Assembly: GCF_019931275.1 (NCBI RefSeq)
Contig: NZ_JAIOTY010000002.1
Coordinates: 62,001 to 126,000 of the forward strand
Direction: 5' to 3'
Source: Nitratidesulfovibrio sp. SRB-5
GTDB lineage: Bacteria; Desulfobacterota; Desulfovibrionia; Desulfovibrionales; Desulfovibrionaceae
Length of the DNA: 64,000 bases
Shown here piece by piece: positions 17,144 to 25,259 of this stretch. The notes beneath the pieces are model-generated. The model did not search any database and was not told the origin of the DNA. It saw only the letters and a list, made by a program, of their open reading frames with translations. The translations under genes were made by a program, and so were the position numbers. The stretch's first letter is position 1. Every line of letters begins with the position of its first letter.

Positions 17144-17575
17144 ATGGCCCCCATCACCACCGCGCATTTCATCCGCGATCTCAAGGACGACCACCAGCGC
17201 CTGCTGGACACCCTGGAAGATGCCCGCCGCCTGGGGCTGGGCACGGCAGAGGGCCGCCGCTGCCTGTTCACCTGCAAGGAACTGCTGGCGCGCCACCTGC
17301 GCAAGGAAGACACCATGCTGTACCCCGCGCTGCGGCAGGCTGCGGGAAAGGGCGACCTTGGCAACGTGGCCGATGCCTTTGCCTCGGAGATGCAGTCCAT
17401 TTCCAGCAGTCTGCTGGAGTTCTTTGCCCGCCATGATGCCAGCACGGGCACGGCGGATGCGGGCGGGCTGGATTTTGCGCGCGAGCTCGGGCGCATCATC
17501 ATTGCCCTGAAGATGCGCATCCAGCGTGAGGAAAGCCGCCTGTACCCGGCCTATGAAAAGGCCCGCGCGGTCTAG
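17144..17575 (+). CDS. Hemerythrin-like (HHE) domain protein
   Basis: A 143-residue cytoplasmic four-helix protein with the HHE cation-binding pattern: HFIRDLKDDHQRLL near the start, LLARHLRKEDTMLYPAL in the second helix, FFARHDA in the middle and REESRLYPAY at the C-terminus. The HLRKEDTMLYP segment resembles the RIC/YtfE and hemerythrin HHE class, which bind a di-iron centre and are linked to oxygen or nitric-oxide damage responses. The ATG at 17144 follows AAGGAG. It stands alone. The CRP/FNR-type palindrome about 120 bases upstream suggests stress-dependent control. Exact role (O2/NO sensing, iron delivery) cannot be read from sequence. Confidence 0.85.
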   Translation: MAPITTAHFIRDLKDDHQRLLDTLEDARRLGLGTAEGRRCLFTCKELLARHLRKEDTMLYPALRQAAGKGDLGNVADAFASEMQSISSSLLEFFARHDASTGTADAGGLDFARELGRIIIALKMRIQREESRLYPAYEKARAV

Positions 17576-17744
17576 ACCCGATCCGCCCGGCACGTGTGCG
17601 GGCGCGTTGGGCGGGTAACCGGCTCCGGCAGGCGGTTCTGGTATGGGGCCGATGCCGTTGGCGTGCCGGATGCGGCGCGGGCGCCGGATGCGTGGGGCAT
17701 GGCGCGTGCTGCGGATGGCGGAAGCCCTTCCCCGCAGCGCAGCG

Positions 17745-18149
17745 TCACCCCCTGCCGCACAGCCACCGCCAAGCCAGGCGCGGCCCCAGCGCCAGCGACA
17801 CCGGCACCAGCACCCAGACCCGCCCTGCCGTCACATCATAGTCCGCCAGCAGCCGTTGCCACGGGTGCCCGGCCACGTAATGCCCGAACAGGAATTCGAA
17901 GGCCACGGTCAGGCCCGCCCAGAACAGGCCGGTGGCCCACATGCCCCGCGCCCCCCACGCGGGGCCCTGACGCCGTGCGTAGAGCAGGGCGGCCAGCCCC
18001 ACCGCCGCGCAAAGCAGCAGCGTGCTGACCACATGGGCGGCGGCGGTGCCCAGCCCGGGCCCCAGCCACGCCTCGCGCAGGGCGCCATTGGCGATGGCCA
18101 CGGCGCACAGCGCGCACCAGCAGGCAGTGGCAGTGCGAAGCGGAAACAT
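17745..18149 (-). CDS. Small membrane protein of unknown function
   Basis: A 134-residue protein with about four predicted membrane segments: residues 7-22, 32-58, 70-90 and 108-125. Charged residues cluster at the loops (LYARRQGPAWGARG) and the C-terminus ends RWLCGRG. The ATG at 18149 is preceded by GGAGG at five bases, which makes a real gene likely. I do not recognise the family. The FGHYVAGHPWQRLLADY segment is the most distinctive stretch and could be used as a search key. It converges with the hemerythrin-like gene and is divergent from the riboswitch-controlled gene. A longer frame running upstream to 19055 is not credible. Confidence 0.65.
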   Translation of the reverse strand: MFPLRTATACWCALCAVAIANGALREAWLGPGLGTAAAHVVSTLLLCAAVGLAALLYARRQGPAWGARGMWATGLFWAGLTVAFEFLFGHYVAGHPWQRLLADYDVTAGRVWVLVPVSLALGPRLAWRWLCGRG

Positions 18150-18582
18150 GGGGCCTCCATGGCGCGAGCGATGTTGGCTTGCTGCATGCCGGGAAGTATC
18201 CGGCCAGCCCGTCAGGTGTGCATGCCCCAGCGCGCGGCAGCAGGCAAGGGCGCACGAAAGTGCGCGCCAGGTCGTCGTCAATACGCATTGCCCCTGCATC
18301 CCTGCCCCTGCGCCCGGACGCCAGTGAAACCGCACTTCCGTCAGTATGCTTGCCAGCACGCCCGCAACCTCGTCCACACCGATGGCTGCGGCTGTCATGC
18401 CGCACCAAGGAGTATGGCAGTGCCGATACAGGCCACTAGGTAAATCCCGTATTTTACAGGTAGGGTGGCGAATGGGGATAGCGGGGCATTGTGAATGTGC
18501 CGGAATGATTCTGTAAAATCGTGGCAGACAACTTTGTGTGCTCGGCGTGGCACATTGACACATTCCCTGGGGTGCGTCACTC
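18150..18582. other. Intergenic region upstream of the riboswitch
   Basis: 433 bases without a gene. The right part (18430-18560) is more AT-rich than its neighbours and must hold the promoter of the riboswitch transcript. No clear -35/-10 pair was fixed by eye. Confidence 0.5.
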
Positions 18583-18668
18583 ATAGACACAAGCGAAAGC
18601 CAAACCCGCTGCGAGGCGGGGACGGAAAGCCACGGATCTCGCGTAGAGACAGCCGGGTTGCCTGCACC
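18583..18668 (+). ncRNA. GEMM-type cyclic dinucleotide riboswitch
   Basis: The sequence follows the GEMM-I consensus. GCCAAACC leads into a hairpin CCCGCT-GCGA-GGCGGG with a GNRA tetraloop (18604-18620). GACGGAAAGCC (the usual form is GACGCAAAGCC) comes next, then a second hairpin with the stem TCTC/GAGA, and finally CAGCCGGGTTGCC. These conserved segments and their order are diagnostic. Such RNAs bind c-di-GMP; a subclass in Desulfobacterota-type bacteria prefers cyclic AMP-GMP, set by a base in the first strand that I cannot align with certainty here. It lies about 50 bases before a small receiver-like gene. Confidence 0.85.
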
Positions 18669-18701
18669 GGAAAGCAGTGCGTCAGCGCGGGTCGTGGCGT
18701 C

Positions 18702-18717
18702 ATCCCTTGGGGGGGAT
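18702..18717 (+). promoter_or_regulatory. Shine-Dalgarno-sequestering hairpin
   Basis: ATCCC (18702-18706) can pair with GGGAT (18713-18717), placing the G-run ribosome binding site of the next gene in stem and loop immediately before its ATG. This suggests that the riboswitch controls translation initiation. The alternative pairing has not been worked out. Confidence 0.5.
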
Positions 18718-19107
18718 ATGCTGACGTGTGTTTTTGTTCTTGTGGTGGACTGCAATCCCATGTCCGCATTCATGTGCGAGTGGGAACTGCGCAAGCGCGG
18801 TGCGGAAGCCTTCGTGGTGCGCAGGGTGGAAGACGCCCTGCCCGCGCTGGATACGCACCGTTTCGATTTTGCGCTGATCGATGCGGGCACCATGGAGAAC
18901 GATGCTGACCGCGCCACCCTGCACGAAAGCCTTGTCAGAAACGGTGTGCCTTCATTGTTGATGACACGCCGCAGCCAGGCCTGCGCCGACCACCATGTCT
19001 CTGCCTGTGCCCTGCAGGACAGCCTGCGCCTTCCGGCGGACGCGATAAGCTGCATTGCTTACTGTGTGCTGAGCATGGGCAAGCAGGTTACCGCCCGCTT
19101 CAGCTGA
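18718..19107 (+). CDS. Degenerate response-regulator receiver-like protein
   Basis: A 129-residue protein with a receiver-like layout: VFVLVVDCNPMSAFMCEWEL at the start, KRGAEAFVVRRVEDALPALD in the second unit and FDFALIDAGTM carrying the equivalent of the phospho-acceptor Asp (Asp55). The usual acidic pair is reduced to DC (11-12). Neither a clear Thr/Ser switch nor the conserved Lys could be found, so phosphorylation is doubtful. There is no output domain. The ATG at 18718 lies directly behind a G-run. A GEMM riboswitch precedes it, so its expression should follow cyclic dinucleotide level. The next gene is a hybrid histidine kinase 576 bases downstream, but the two need not act together. 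Confidence 0.65.
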   Translation: MLTCVFVLVVDCNPMSAFMCEWELRKRGAEAFVVRRVEDALPALDTHRFDFALIDAGTMENDADRATLHESLVRNGVPSLLMTRRSQACADHHVSACALQDSLRLPADAISCIAYCVLSMGKQVTARFS

Positions 19108-19682
19108 GCCGCCCCGGTGCGCACCCGCAGTGCGTATTTTCTCTCCCCCGCCCCCGCCGTCTCGTCGTTCCGCCTACCCGCGTGTTGCGGCGCGCTCCCG
19201 GCGCGCCTTGCCGCAGCCCGTTGAACCCCGCCCTGTTCGCCCTGTTCGCCCTGTCTCGCCCTGTTCGGCCTGTCTCGCCCTGTCTCGATGTGTCCCGCCA
19301 TGTCTCGGTGTGTCCCGTCATATCTTGTCATGTCCCGGCGTGATCCGCGCCGTTGCGTGCGCCCCCTGCCGTTCTGACCGGCCCTTCCCCGTCCTTGCCG
19401 GTCAGGCTCCTTGCCCTGTCGGTGTGTTGCAGCTTTTCCGGGCGTGTTGCCGTGCGGGCCGCTCCGGGGTATTGCGCAGGCATGACAGTGCCGTAGACAC
19501 TGCTGCCGACGGCGCCGCGCACTGCCGCCGTGCGCTGCCGCGTCGTGTCCGCCTGCCCGGCGGAATCCGGCGGAACCCGGCGGCATGCAACCATCCGGCC
19601 ACGCCCGCAACGGGCCGCCGGGGCACGAACATCTGTCGGACCGCGATGCGCGCCAGCAGCGCACCCGTCCACGGGGGAACGC
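19108..19682. other. Intergenic region with degenerate tandem repeats
   Basis: 575 bases without a credible gene. The left third contains the CCCTGTCTCG-type tandem repeat at 19229-19338. The rest is GC-rich with no recognised motif. The promoter of the hybrid kinase must lie here. Confidence 0.5.
19229..19338 (+). repeat. Degenerate 10-base tandem repeat
   Basis: About ten imperfect units of CCCTGT(T/C)TCG-like sequence run from CCCTGTTCG at the left to CATGTCCCGG at the right, decaying rightwards. Looks like replication slippage in a spacer. Confidence 0.7.
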
Positions 19683-21908
19683 GTGAGACCCAGCAAGACA
19701 GTTCTGGTTCTGGCCGGGCCGCTGCTTACGGCGTTGATGGCCGTGACGCTGTTTTTCCTGTCGCACCACGGCGTGCAGGTGCACAACCCGGTGCTGCTGT
19801 TCGTGGTGGCCATCGTGCTGGCGGCGTACCTGGGCGGGCATGCATCGGGCCTTGCCAGCGTGGGGCTGTCGCTGGTGTACGTGCTGCTGACCTGGTCCAC
19901 CGGGTTCGCCACGTTCGTCTATTCAGAGGCCAGCGTCAGCCGACTGGTGGTTTTTCTGCTGACCATGCCGGTGGTCTCGTTGCTGGTGTCGTGTCTGCAA
20001 ACCCGCAACGAGCGCGTGCTGGAACGGCTGCACGCCAAAAGCGAATGCCTGCGCGAGAGCGAGGCGCGCCTGCGCCGCGCCGAACTGGTGGCGGGCATCG
20101 GCAACTGGGAGGCGGACCTGCGCACCGGAGCACTGGTCACCTCTGAAGGCGCCCGGCGCATCTACGGCATACCGGACCACTGCGACAGCTTCGAGGTCGT
20201 GAAGGCCATCCCCCTGCCGGAATACCGCCCCGCGCTGGACGCGGCCATGCACGAACTGGTCACCCGTGGCGTGGAATACGTCATCGAGTTCAGGATCCGC
20301 CGCCCTTCGGACGGGGGTGTGGCCGACATCCAGTCGCGCGCCAAGTACGACGCCGAGCGGCACCGCGTGTACGGCACCATCAAGGACATCACCGAACGCA
20401 AGCGCGCGGAGCGCGAACTGATCGAGGCCAACCGCCAGGCCAAGAGCGCCAGCGAGACCAAAAGCCTGTTCCTGGCCAACATGAGCCACGAGATACGCAC
20501 CCCGCTCAACGGCATTCTGGGCGCGCTGCAACTGCTGAAGGCAGACCTGGCCGACCCGGAGCAAGCCGGGTACGCGAACCTGGCCATCCGCTCGTCGCAG
20601 CGGCTGGCGCACCTGCTGACGGACCTGCTGGACCTGTCCCGCGTGGAGGCGGGTCGCATGCCCGTGGCCAGCGAGCCCTTCGACCTGGCGCGACTGGGCG
20701 AGGCCGTGCGCGAACTGTTCCAGTTCGAACTGGGCGCGCGCGGCCTTGCGCTGGACGTGCAGCTTGCCCCCGGCCTGCCGCAAACCGTGCTGGGCGACGA
20801 GGGCAAGACCCGTCAGATACTGTTCAACCTTGTGGGCAATGCGCTGAAGTTCACCGAACGGGGCGGGGTGCGGCTGAGCCTGTCGCCGTTGCGAGGCCTG
20901 CCCGGCCTGCCCGATCTGCCCGATCTGGCAGACCGGCCCGATCTGGCAGACCGGCCCGATCTAGCAGACCAGCCTGATCGCCCCGAACAGTTGGACCGGT
21001 CGCACCATCAACCGTTTCGGTCTGGCAAGGCTGGCGGTGCGGAGGCCAGCGTGGCCGCCGCAGGCGGAAATGGCGCAGGCAGCAACGGGGCGGAAGGAAA
21101 CAGCGCAGGCGGGAACGGCACGGGCAGGTCGGGGATACCGGGCGGACCTGACGGGTCCGAGAGGTTTGGCGGGGCGGACAGGCCGGGCGCTTTGGACGAA
21201 AACGAGGCCACGGCAGGAGACGTGGCGGGCGTGCTGTTCATGGTGGAGGACACCGGCAAGGGCATACCCGACGCCCTGCTGCGCACCATCTTCGATCCGT
21301 TCACCCAGGCCGACAACTCGTATGTGCGGCGGCATCAGGGCGCGGGGCTGGGGCTGTCCATCGTGCGGCGGCTGGTGGCGCTGCTGGGCGGCACCATCTG
21401 CGTGGACAGCGAGGAAGGGCGCGGCACCGTGTTCTGCGTGGCCCTGCCCTTCCGTACGGCGGAGCGGTGCGAACTGCCGCCGGAAGTGGCGGATTGCCCG
21501 CCCCCGCCGCAGGACGGCGCGCCGGTGCGCGTGCTGCTGGCGGAAGACGACGCCACCACCCGCCTGGTGGGGCAGCGGCTGCTGCAAAAGGCCGGATACA
21601 GCGTGACCTTGGCCGTGGACGGCGACGACGCACTGGCCCGGCTGGCCGCCGAAGAGGTGGACGTGGTGCTGATGGACATCCACATGCCCAATACCGACGG
21701 CATTACCGCTGCCACCACCATCCGCACGTCACCCCGCTTTGCGGACAAGTGCAACGTGCCCATTCTGGCCGTGACCGCAGCCGCAATGGCGGGCGACCGC
21801 GAGCGCTTTCTGGCCGCTGGCCTTGATGGCTACGTGGCCAAGCCCTTCGACATGGCCGACCTTGTCGAGGAGATCGAATGTGCGCGGAGGAAAAGGCAGG
21901 TGTGTTGA
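19683..21908 (+). CDS. Hybrid sensor histidine kinase/receiver with an insert in the ATPase domain
   Basis: A 741-residue inner-membrane kinase. Membrane segments occupy about 7-110 (four to five helices, a small MASE-like or DUF4118-like sensor). PAS/PAC lies at about 135-245, ending [14 protein letters not shown]. The HisKA domain follows with [14 protein letters not shown] and phospho-His269. The HATPase has the N box NLVGNALKF, then an unusual low-complexity insert at about 402-515, then VEDTGKGIP and [11 protein letters not shown]-terminal receiver (about 615-741) has Asp665 in VVLMDIHMP and Lys in YVAKPF. The GTG at 19683 has GGGGGA upstream; the longer frame to 19530 is compositionally poor. 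There is no partner response regulator next door, so output may go through a phosphotransfer protein or an unlinked regulator. Confidence 0.85.
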   Translation: MRPSKTVLVLAGPLLTALMAVTLFFLSHHGVQVHNPVLLFVVAIVLAAYLGGHASGLASVGLSLVYVLLTWSTGFATFVYSEASVSRLVVFLLTMPVVSLLVSCLQTRNERVLERLHAKSECLRESEARLRRAELVAGIGNWEADLRTGALVTSEGARRIYGIPDHCDSFEVVKAIPLPEYRPALDAAMHELVTRGVEYVIEFRIRRPSDGGVADIQSRAKYDAERHRVYGTIKDITERKRAERELIEANRQAKSASETKSLFLANMSHEIRTPLNGILGALQLLKADLADPEQAGYANLAIRSSQRLAHLLTDLLDLSRVEAGRMPVASEPFDLARLGEAVRELFQFELGARGLALDVQLAPGLPQTVLGDEGKTRQILFNLVGNALKFTERGGVRLSLSPLRGLPGLPDLPDLADRPDLADRPDLADQPDRPEQLDRSHHQPFRSGKAGGAEASVAAAGGNGAGSNGAEGNSAGGNGTGRSGIPGGPDGSERFGGADRPGALDENEATAGDVAGVLFMVEDTGKGIPDALLRTIFDPFTQADNSYVRRHQGAGLGLSIVRRLVALLGGTICVDSEEGRGTVFCVALPFRTAERCELPPEVADCPPPPQDGAPVRVLLAEDDATTRLVGQRLLQKAGYSVTLAVDGDDALARLAAEEVDVVLMDIHMPNTDGITAATTIRTSPRFADKCNVPILAVTAAAMAGDRERFLAAGLDGYVAKPFDMADLVEEIECARRKRQVC
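20912..20977 (+). repeat. 18-base tandem repeat inside the kinase insert
   Basis: Units of CGATCTGGCAGACCGGCC repeat about three times with decay, encoding PDLADR repeats. The unit is a multiple of three, so copy number can change without a frameshift. It sits in the HATPase insert of the hybrid kinase. Confidence 0.8.
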
Positions 21909-22172
21909 GGGGGAGCAGAGGATCGGTGGGCGACTTTAGGACTGCGTGGCTTAGGTAAAACGAATACCTGCCTCCTTAGTCGTGTGAGATTAAAAAGGGT
22001 TCATCTGAGTGTATGCATATTGGACTGGTTTTTTCGATGTGTTAGTGTGTATTGAAAGTGTGGGTGTGCCCGTTGGGCTGCTGTCCGCATGGGCGAAAAC
22101 TTTTCGGTTATCTTGATGTGTTTTTGTGAGGCGGGTCGGTAGATATTGTAACGCGCAGTAGGTGGCGTGTAT
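21909..22172. other. Left flank of the AT-rich Hachiman island
   Basis: 264 bases between the kinase stop and hamA. Composition shifts from GC-rich to AT-rich at about 21940-21990. No integrase, tRNA or clear direct repeat marks the junction. The hamA promoter should be here; no unambiguous hexamers were found. Confidence 0.5.
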
Positions 22173-23042
22173 ATGCGAACGATGGTCAGAAAGGCTACTT
22201 CTCTTATAATAAAGCACGAAATATCATTTTCTCAGAATGGTCCACACGCAAAAGACGGCTTCACTCTTTCTTATAATGAGAAGGGTTATAGGGACGTTGA
22301 TTTGGTTAGATTGATAGCCCACTCTCTGCCTCTGTTTGCCTTGACAGAACGCGAAATACAAGAGTGTGTGGAAAATGGTGAGTTGAGTGCCATACAGGAA
22401 ATGGCATTGTCGAGGATTTCGCAAGCAAAAAGAGATAAAAAAGGAGACTATGGAGAGGCTTTGCTTTTTATTCTGCTCGCAGCATTTTATGGTAACGAGC
22501 GGATCGTAACAAAGTTGAAACTTCGATCAAGCAGCACGGAGCAGATAAAGGGATTTGATTGTGCTAATTTTACATATGAAAATGGCGAATTGACTGTATG
22601 GTTAGGTGAGGTGAAGTTTTATCAGGATTTTTCTTCTGCGGTAGATGATGTCATTGAGGAACTAGTTAAACACACAACGGCGGAGTATATAAAGGGTGAA
22701 TTTAGAGTCCTCCTTCCAAACTGTGAAATAAATAGAAATTCACCGTTGAGAGACAGGATTTTGAGTGTTCTTGATGGTAGTACGTCTCTTGATAAGGTAA
22801 AGATTAAAATTCCTGTGCTTTTAACATGTAACTCTACACAATTGAGCAGATTTAATGATGCGTCTTCTGAGAATTTTTTGAATTTTGTCGATAGATATTT
22901 TTCGAAAAAATTTGAAATAATAGAGCGAAAAATGCCAAAGAGTCTTGAGCGGTTCGATGTTGTATTTATTGTGTTGCCACTGCATGATGTTAAGCTGGTA
23001 AAAAAGAAATTGGATGATTATGAAAAAGTATTGGAGTTGTGA
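22173..23042 (+). CDS. hamA: Hachiman defense protein HamA (DUF1837-type nuclease)
   Basis: A 289-residue protein with the DUF1837/HamA core: KKGDYGEALLFILL (GDYGE at 91-95), a TKLKLRSSSTEQIKGFDCANF stretch with Asp129, and WLGEVKFYQDF with Glu146 and Lys148. The D...ExK arrangement is that of a PD-(D/E)xK nuclease. In Hachiman, HamA is the effector nuclease held in check by the helicase HamB until phage-related DNA is sensed. The ATG at 22173 has AGGTGG about seven bases upstream; GTG 22167 and ATG 22182 are alternatives. Its stop codon overlaps the hamB start. The gene is strongly AT-rich, with AAA, ATA and TTT codons, unlike its neighbours, indicating horizontal transfer. Confidence 0.85.
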   Translation: MRTMVRKATSLIIKHEISFSQNGPHAKDGFTLSYNEKGYRDVDLVRLIAHSLPLFALTEREIQECVENGELSAIQEMALSRISQAKRDKKGDYGEALLFILLAAFYGNERIVTKLKLRSSSTEQIKGFDCANFTYENGELTVWLGEVKFYQDFSSAVDDVIEELVKHTTAEYIKGEFRVLLPNCEINRNSPLRDRILSVLDGSTSLDKVKIKIPVLLTCNSTQLSRFNDASSENFLNFVDRYFSKKFEIIERKMPKSLERFDVVFIVLPLHDVKLVKKKLDDYEKVLEL

Positions 23043-25204
23043 TGGTGTTGTCACTTGAATATATTGAAAAAGCATTGATATGTAAAAGTGATTTAGAAGA
23101 AAAATTTCTTCTTGATGCTTTGCAATGTGTGTATCATGAGATACAGAGTAAGGGAAATTCTTCTGTGGTTACGTCAATAATCTGTCGTATATCTGCATTG
23201 AAGTATAAAAGTGAACTTGTCGTAAATTTGTTGAGAGAGTGCATTGTTGCTTCAAGGATTTTTATATACAGTGATATGCTTGGTGGTGTTGACGGTGCGT
23301 GGGGTAGTATTTTTTCAGATGTTGCGCAAGATTGTTATTCGCGTCCGAGCGGTATTGTGTTAACATTGTACCAGAAGAAGATATTGTCAGAATATAAAAA
23401 ACACAAAAGAATAGTTGTTAGTGCTCCAACCTCGTTTGGAAAAAGCACAATAGTCCCTGAATTGATTGACGAGAGTGATAAAAATGTTTGTATAGTTGTT
23501 CCAACGTTGTCCTTACTTTCAGAGTATGTTTCTAGATTTATTCAGGATTCACGATTTCGTAGATATAATATTGTTTACACATCATCTCAGGGGTTGGGTC
23601 GGCGCAACATTTTTATTGTAACGCCAGAACGTATGGATATTATTTTGGATCAACATCCAGATTTGGGAGTTGATTTTTTTGTAATGGATGAGGTGTATAA
23701 AATATCTAACAGTGATGATCGTTCTTTGATATTTGCAAATTGCCTTTATCGTCTGGCTAATAGGGTCTCTAGATTTTATCTCATTGGGCCATACTATGAC
23801 GAGTTCAGCGTCAACTTTTTAAAGCGATTTAACGCGCACTTTTTGCGATTTGATGTTGAGGTCGTTGCTAAAAACAAATTAGATATTTCTGATGTTTCCC
23901 GTGGGAATATTTATGATGTAAAAGGAGTGAAGGTTAAAAAAACTGCGGACAAATATAAAAATCTTAGCAGACTAGTTGCGGCGTTAGAAGGTCAAACACT
24001 GGTGTATGTTGCTAAGACGCATACTGCAGAAGTGGCAGCAAAGCATATTTCATCTAACCTTGTCGAGAGCGCTACTTGTGAAGGGCTGATTGATTTTGTT
24101 TCGTCGACGATAGGTCGAGAGTGGTCGCTTGGTGAGTATTTAAAAAGAAAAGTAGCTTTTCATCATGCATTGATGCCTAAGTATGTTCAGCGCGAGATAG
24201 TTTATAATTTCAATGTTGGAGCGATTGACACTTTGGTTTGTACTTCAACACTTATTGAAGGGGTTAATACCTCCGCTCAAAATGTTGTAGTTTTTGATAA
24301 TATGAAAGGTATTGCACCGTTAACGGGTTTTGACGTTAAAAATATTGAAGGTAGATCCGGAAGGCTCGGGAGACATTTCGTTGGCGAAAATTACTTCCTA
24401 GTTGAAACACCATCCAAAGCAAATGTTGGAAATGTAGATTTTGTTTTTCTTGATTCAAACGAGCTCGATGATGAAGTGAATTTGCTTGTCAGTGACGGCG
24501 ATTTGACAGATGTAATGAAGAAGCGACGAGAGCATATTTTGCATGAGTGTCGTGAAAATGGTGTGAGCTTATCTCTATTGCGAAGCAATAAGTACATAAA
24601 GGTTGATAAGCAGTTGGCGCTCGTTAGGTACTTTCGGGACAACCCGGATGTTATGCGCGAAATGCATTTTAGTGGTACGCTTCCAGTTAAAGAGACGTTG
24701 AAGATTTGGTTGAGGCTTGCGTATGAGTATTTGATGAGCGATTCTCAAAAGCATGAAAAAGATTTGCCTCAAAATATTGTTATAAACAAGGCTATCTATT
24801 ATGTTTATAAAAATCCAACGATATATGAGTTTGTAAATGGGTGGAGTGAGGGAAGTTTTGATGCAAGGGTCCGTAAGACATTTAAATTGGTGACACGTAT
24901 ATTTGAATTCGCTTTGCCAAAGTCTTTATTCGCACTGGAAAATATATACAATTACATGAATGGTTCGCAAATAGACACTTCGCATGTTGTCTCATTGCTT
25001 GAGCATGGGCTGGGAAAAAAACATGAGGTGCTTTTGAAAGAGGCAGGAATTCCGCCAAATATAATTAAAAAAATTTCAAAATTTTTCGATGAGACATATT
25101 CAATACGAGACATACAGGCGGCTATAGACAGTGCAGACCTTAGCCGTTTGACGGAGTATGAAAAAAAAATACTACAAAGAACGTTGCTTGGGGAAAACCG
25201 TTAA
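23042..25204 (+). CDS. hamB: Hachiman defense protein HamB (superfamily 2 helicase)
   Basis: A 720-residue DExH-type helicase. LTLYQKKILSEY at about 107-118 resembles a Q-motif. Motif I is APTSFGKST (128-136), TPERM is at 194-198 and motif II is MDEVYK (215-220). The second RecA domain has CTSTLIEGVN at about 399-408 and motif VI as IEGRSGRLGR at about 434-443, typical of Ski2-like helicases. The C-terminal 250 residues are helical and unassigned. In Hachiman, HamB senses DNA and restrains or releases HamA. Start: the ATG at 23042 overlaps the hamA TGA by one base (TGATG) and has TTGGAG upstream; GTG at 23039 is possible. AT-rich like hamA. It converges with the radical SAM gene. Confidence 0.85.
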   Translation: MVLSLEYIEKALICKSDLEEKFLLDALQCVYHEIQSKGNSSVVTSIICRISALKYKSELVVNLLRECIVASRIFIYSDMLGGVDGAWGSIFSDVAQDCYSRPSGIVLTLYQKKILSEYKKHKRIVVSAPTSFGKSTIVPELIDESDKNVCIVVPTLSLLSEYVSRFIQDSRFRRYNIVYTSSQGLGRRNIFIVTPERMDIILDQHPDLGVDFFVMDEVYKISNSDDRSLIFANCLYRLANRVSRFYLIGPYYDEFSVNFLKRFNAHFLRFDVEVVAKNKLDISDVSRGNIYDVKGVKVKKTADKYKNLSRLVAALEGQTLVYVAKTHTAEVAAKHISSNLVESATCEGLIDFVSSTIGREWSLGEYLKRKVAFHHALMPKYVQREIVYNFNVGAIDTLVCTSTLIEGVNTSAQNVVVFDNMKGIAPLTGFDVKNIEGRSGRLGRHFVGENYFLVETPSKANVGNVDFVFLDSNELDDEVNLLVSDGDLTDVMKKRREHILHECRENGVSLSLLRSNKYIKVDKQLALVRYFRDNPDVMREMHFSGTLPVKETLKIWLRLAYEYLMSDSQKHEKDLPQNIVINKAIYYVYKNPTIYEFVNGWSEGSFDARVRKTFKLVTRIFEFALPKSLFALENIYNYMNGSQIDTSHVVSLLEHGLGKKHEVLLKEAGIPPNIIKKISKFFDETYSIRDIQAAIDSADLSRLTEYEKKILQRTLLGENR

Positions 25205-25259
25205 GTGGCTCAGAGAAGATAGGCTGCGGCGATGGTCATACTCTGTACAGAGATAGTAT

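Noticed and set aside
22173-23042. hamA as a type II restriction endonuclease
   Set aside because: No methyltransferase is present. The DUF1837 core and the adjacent overlapping SF2 helicase fit Hachiman better.
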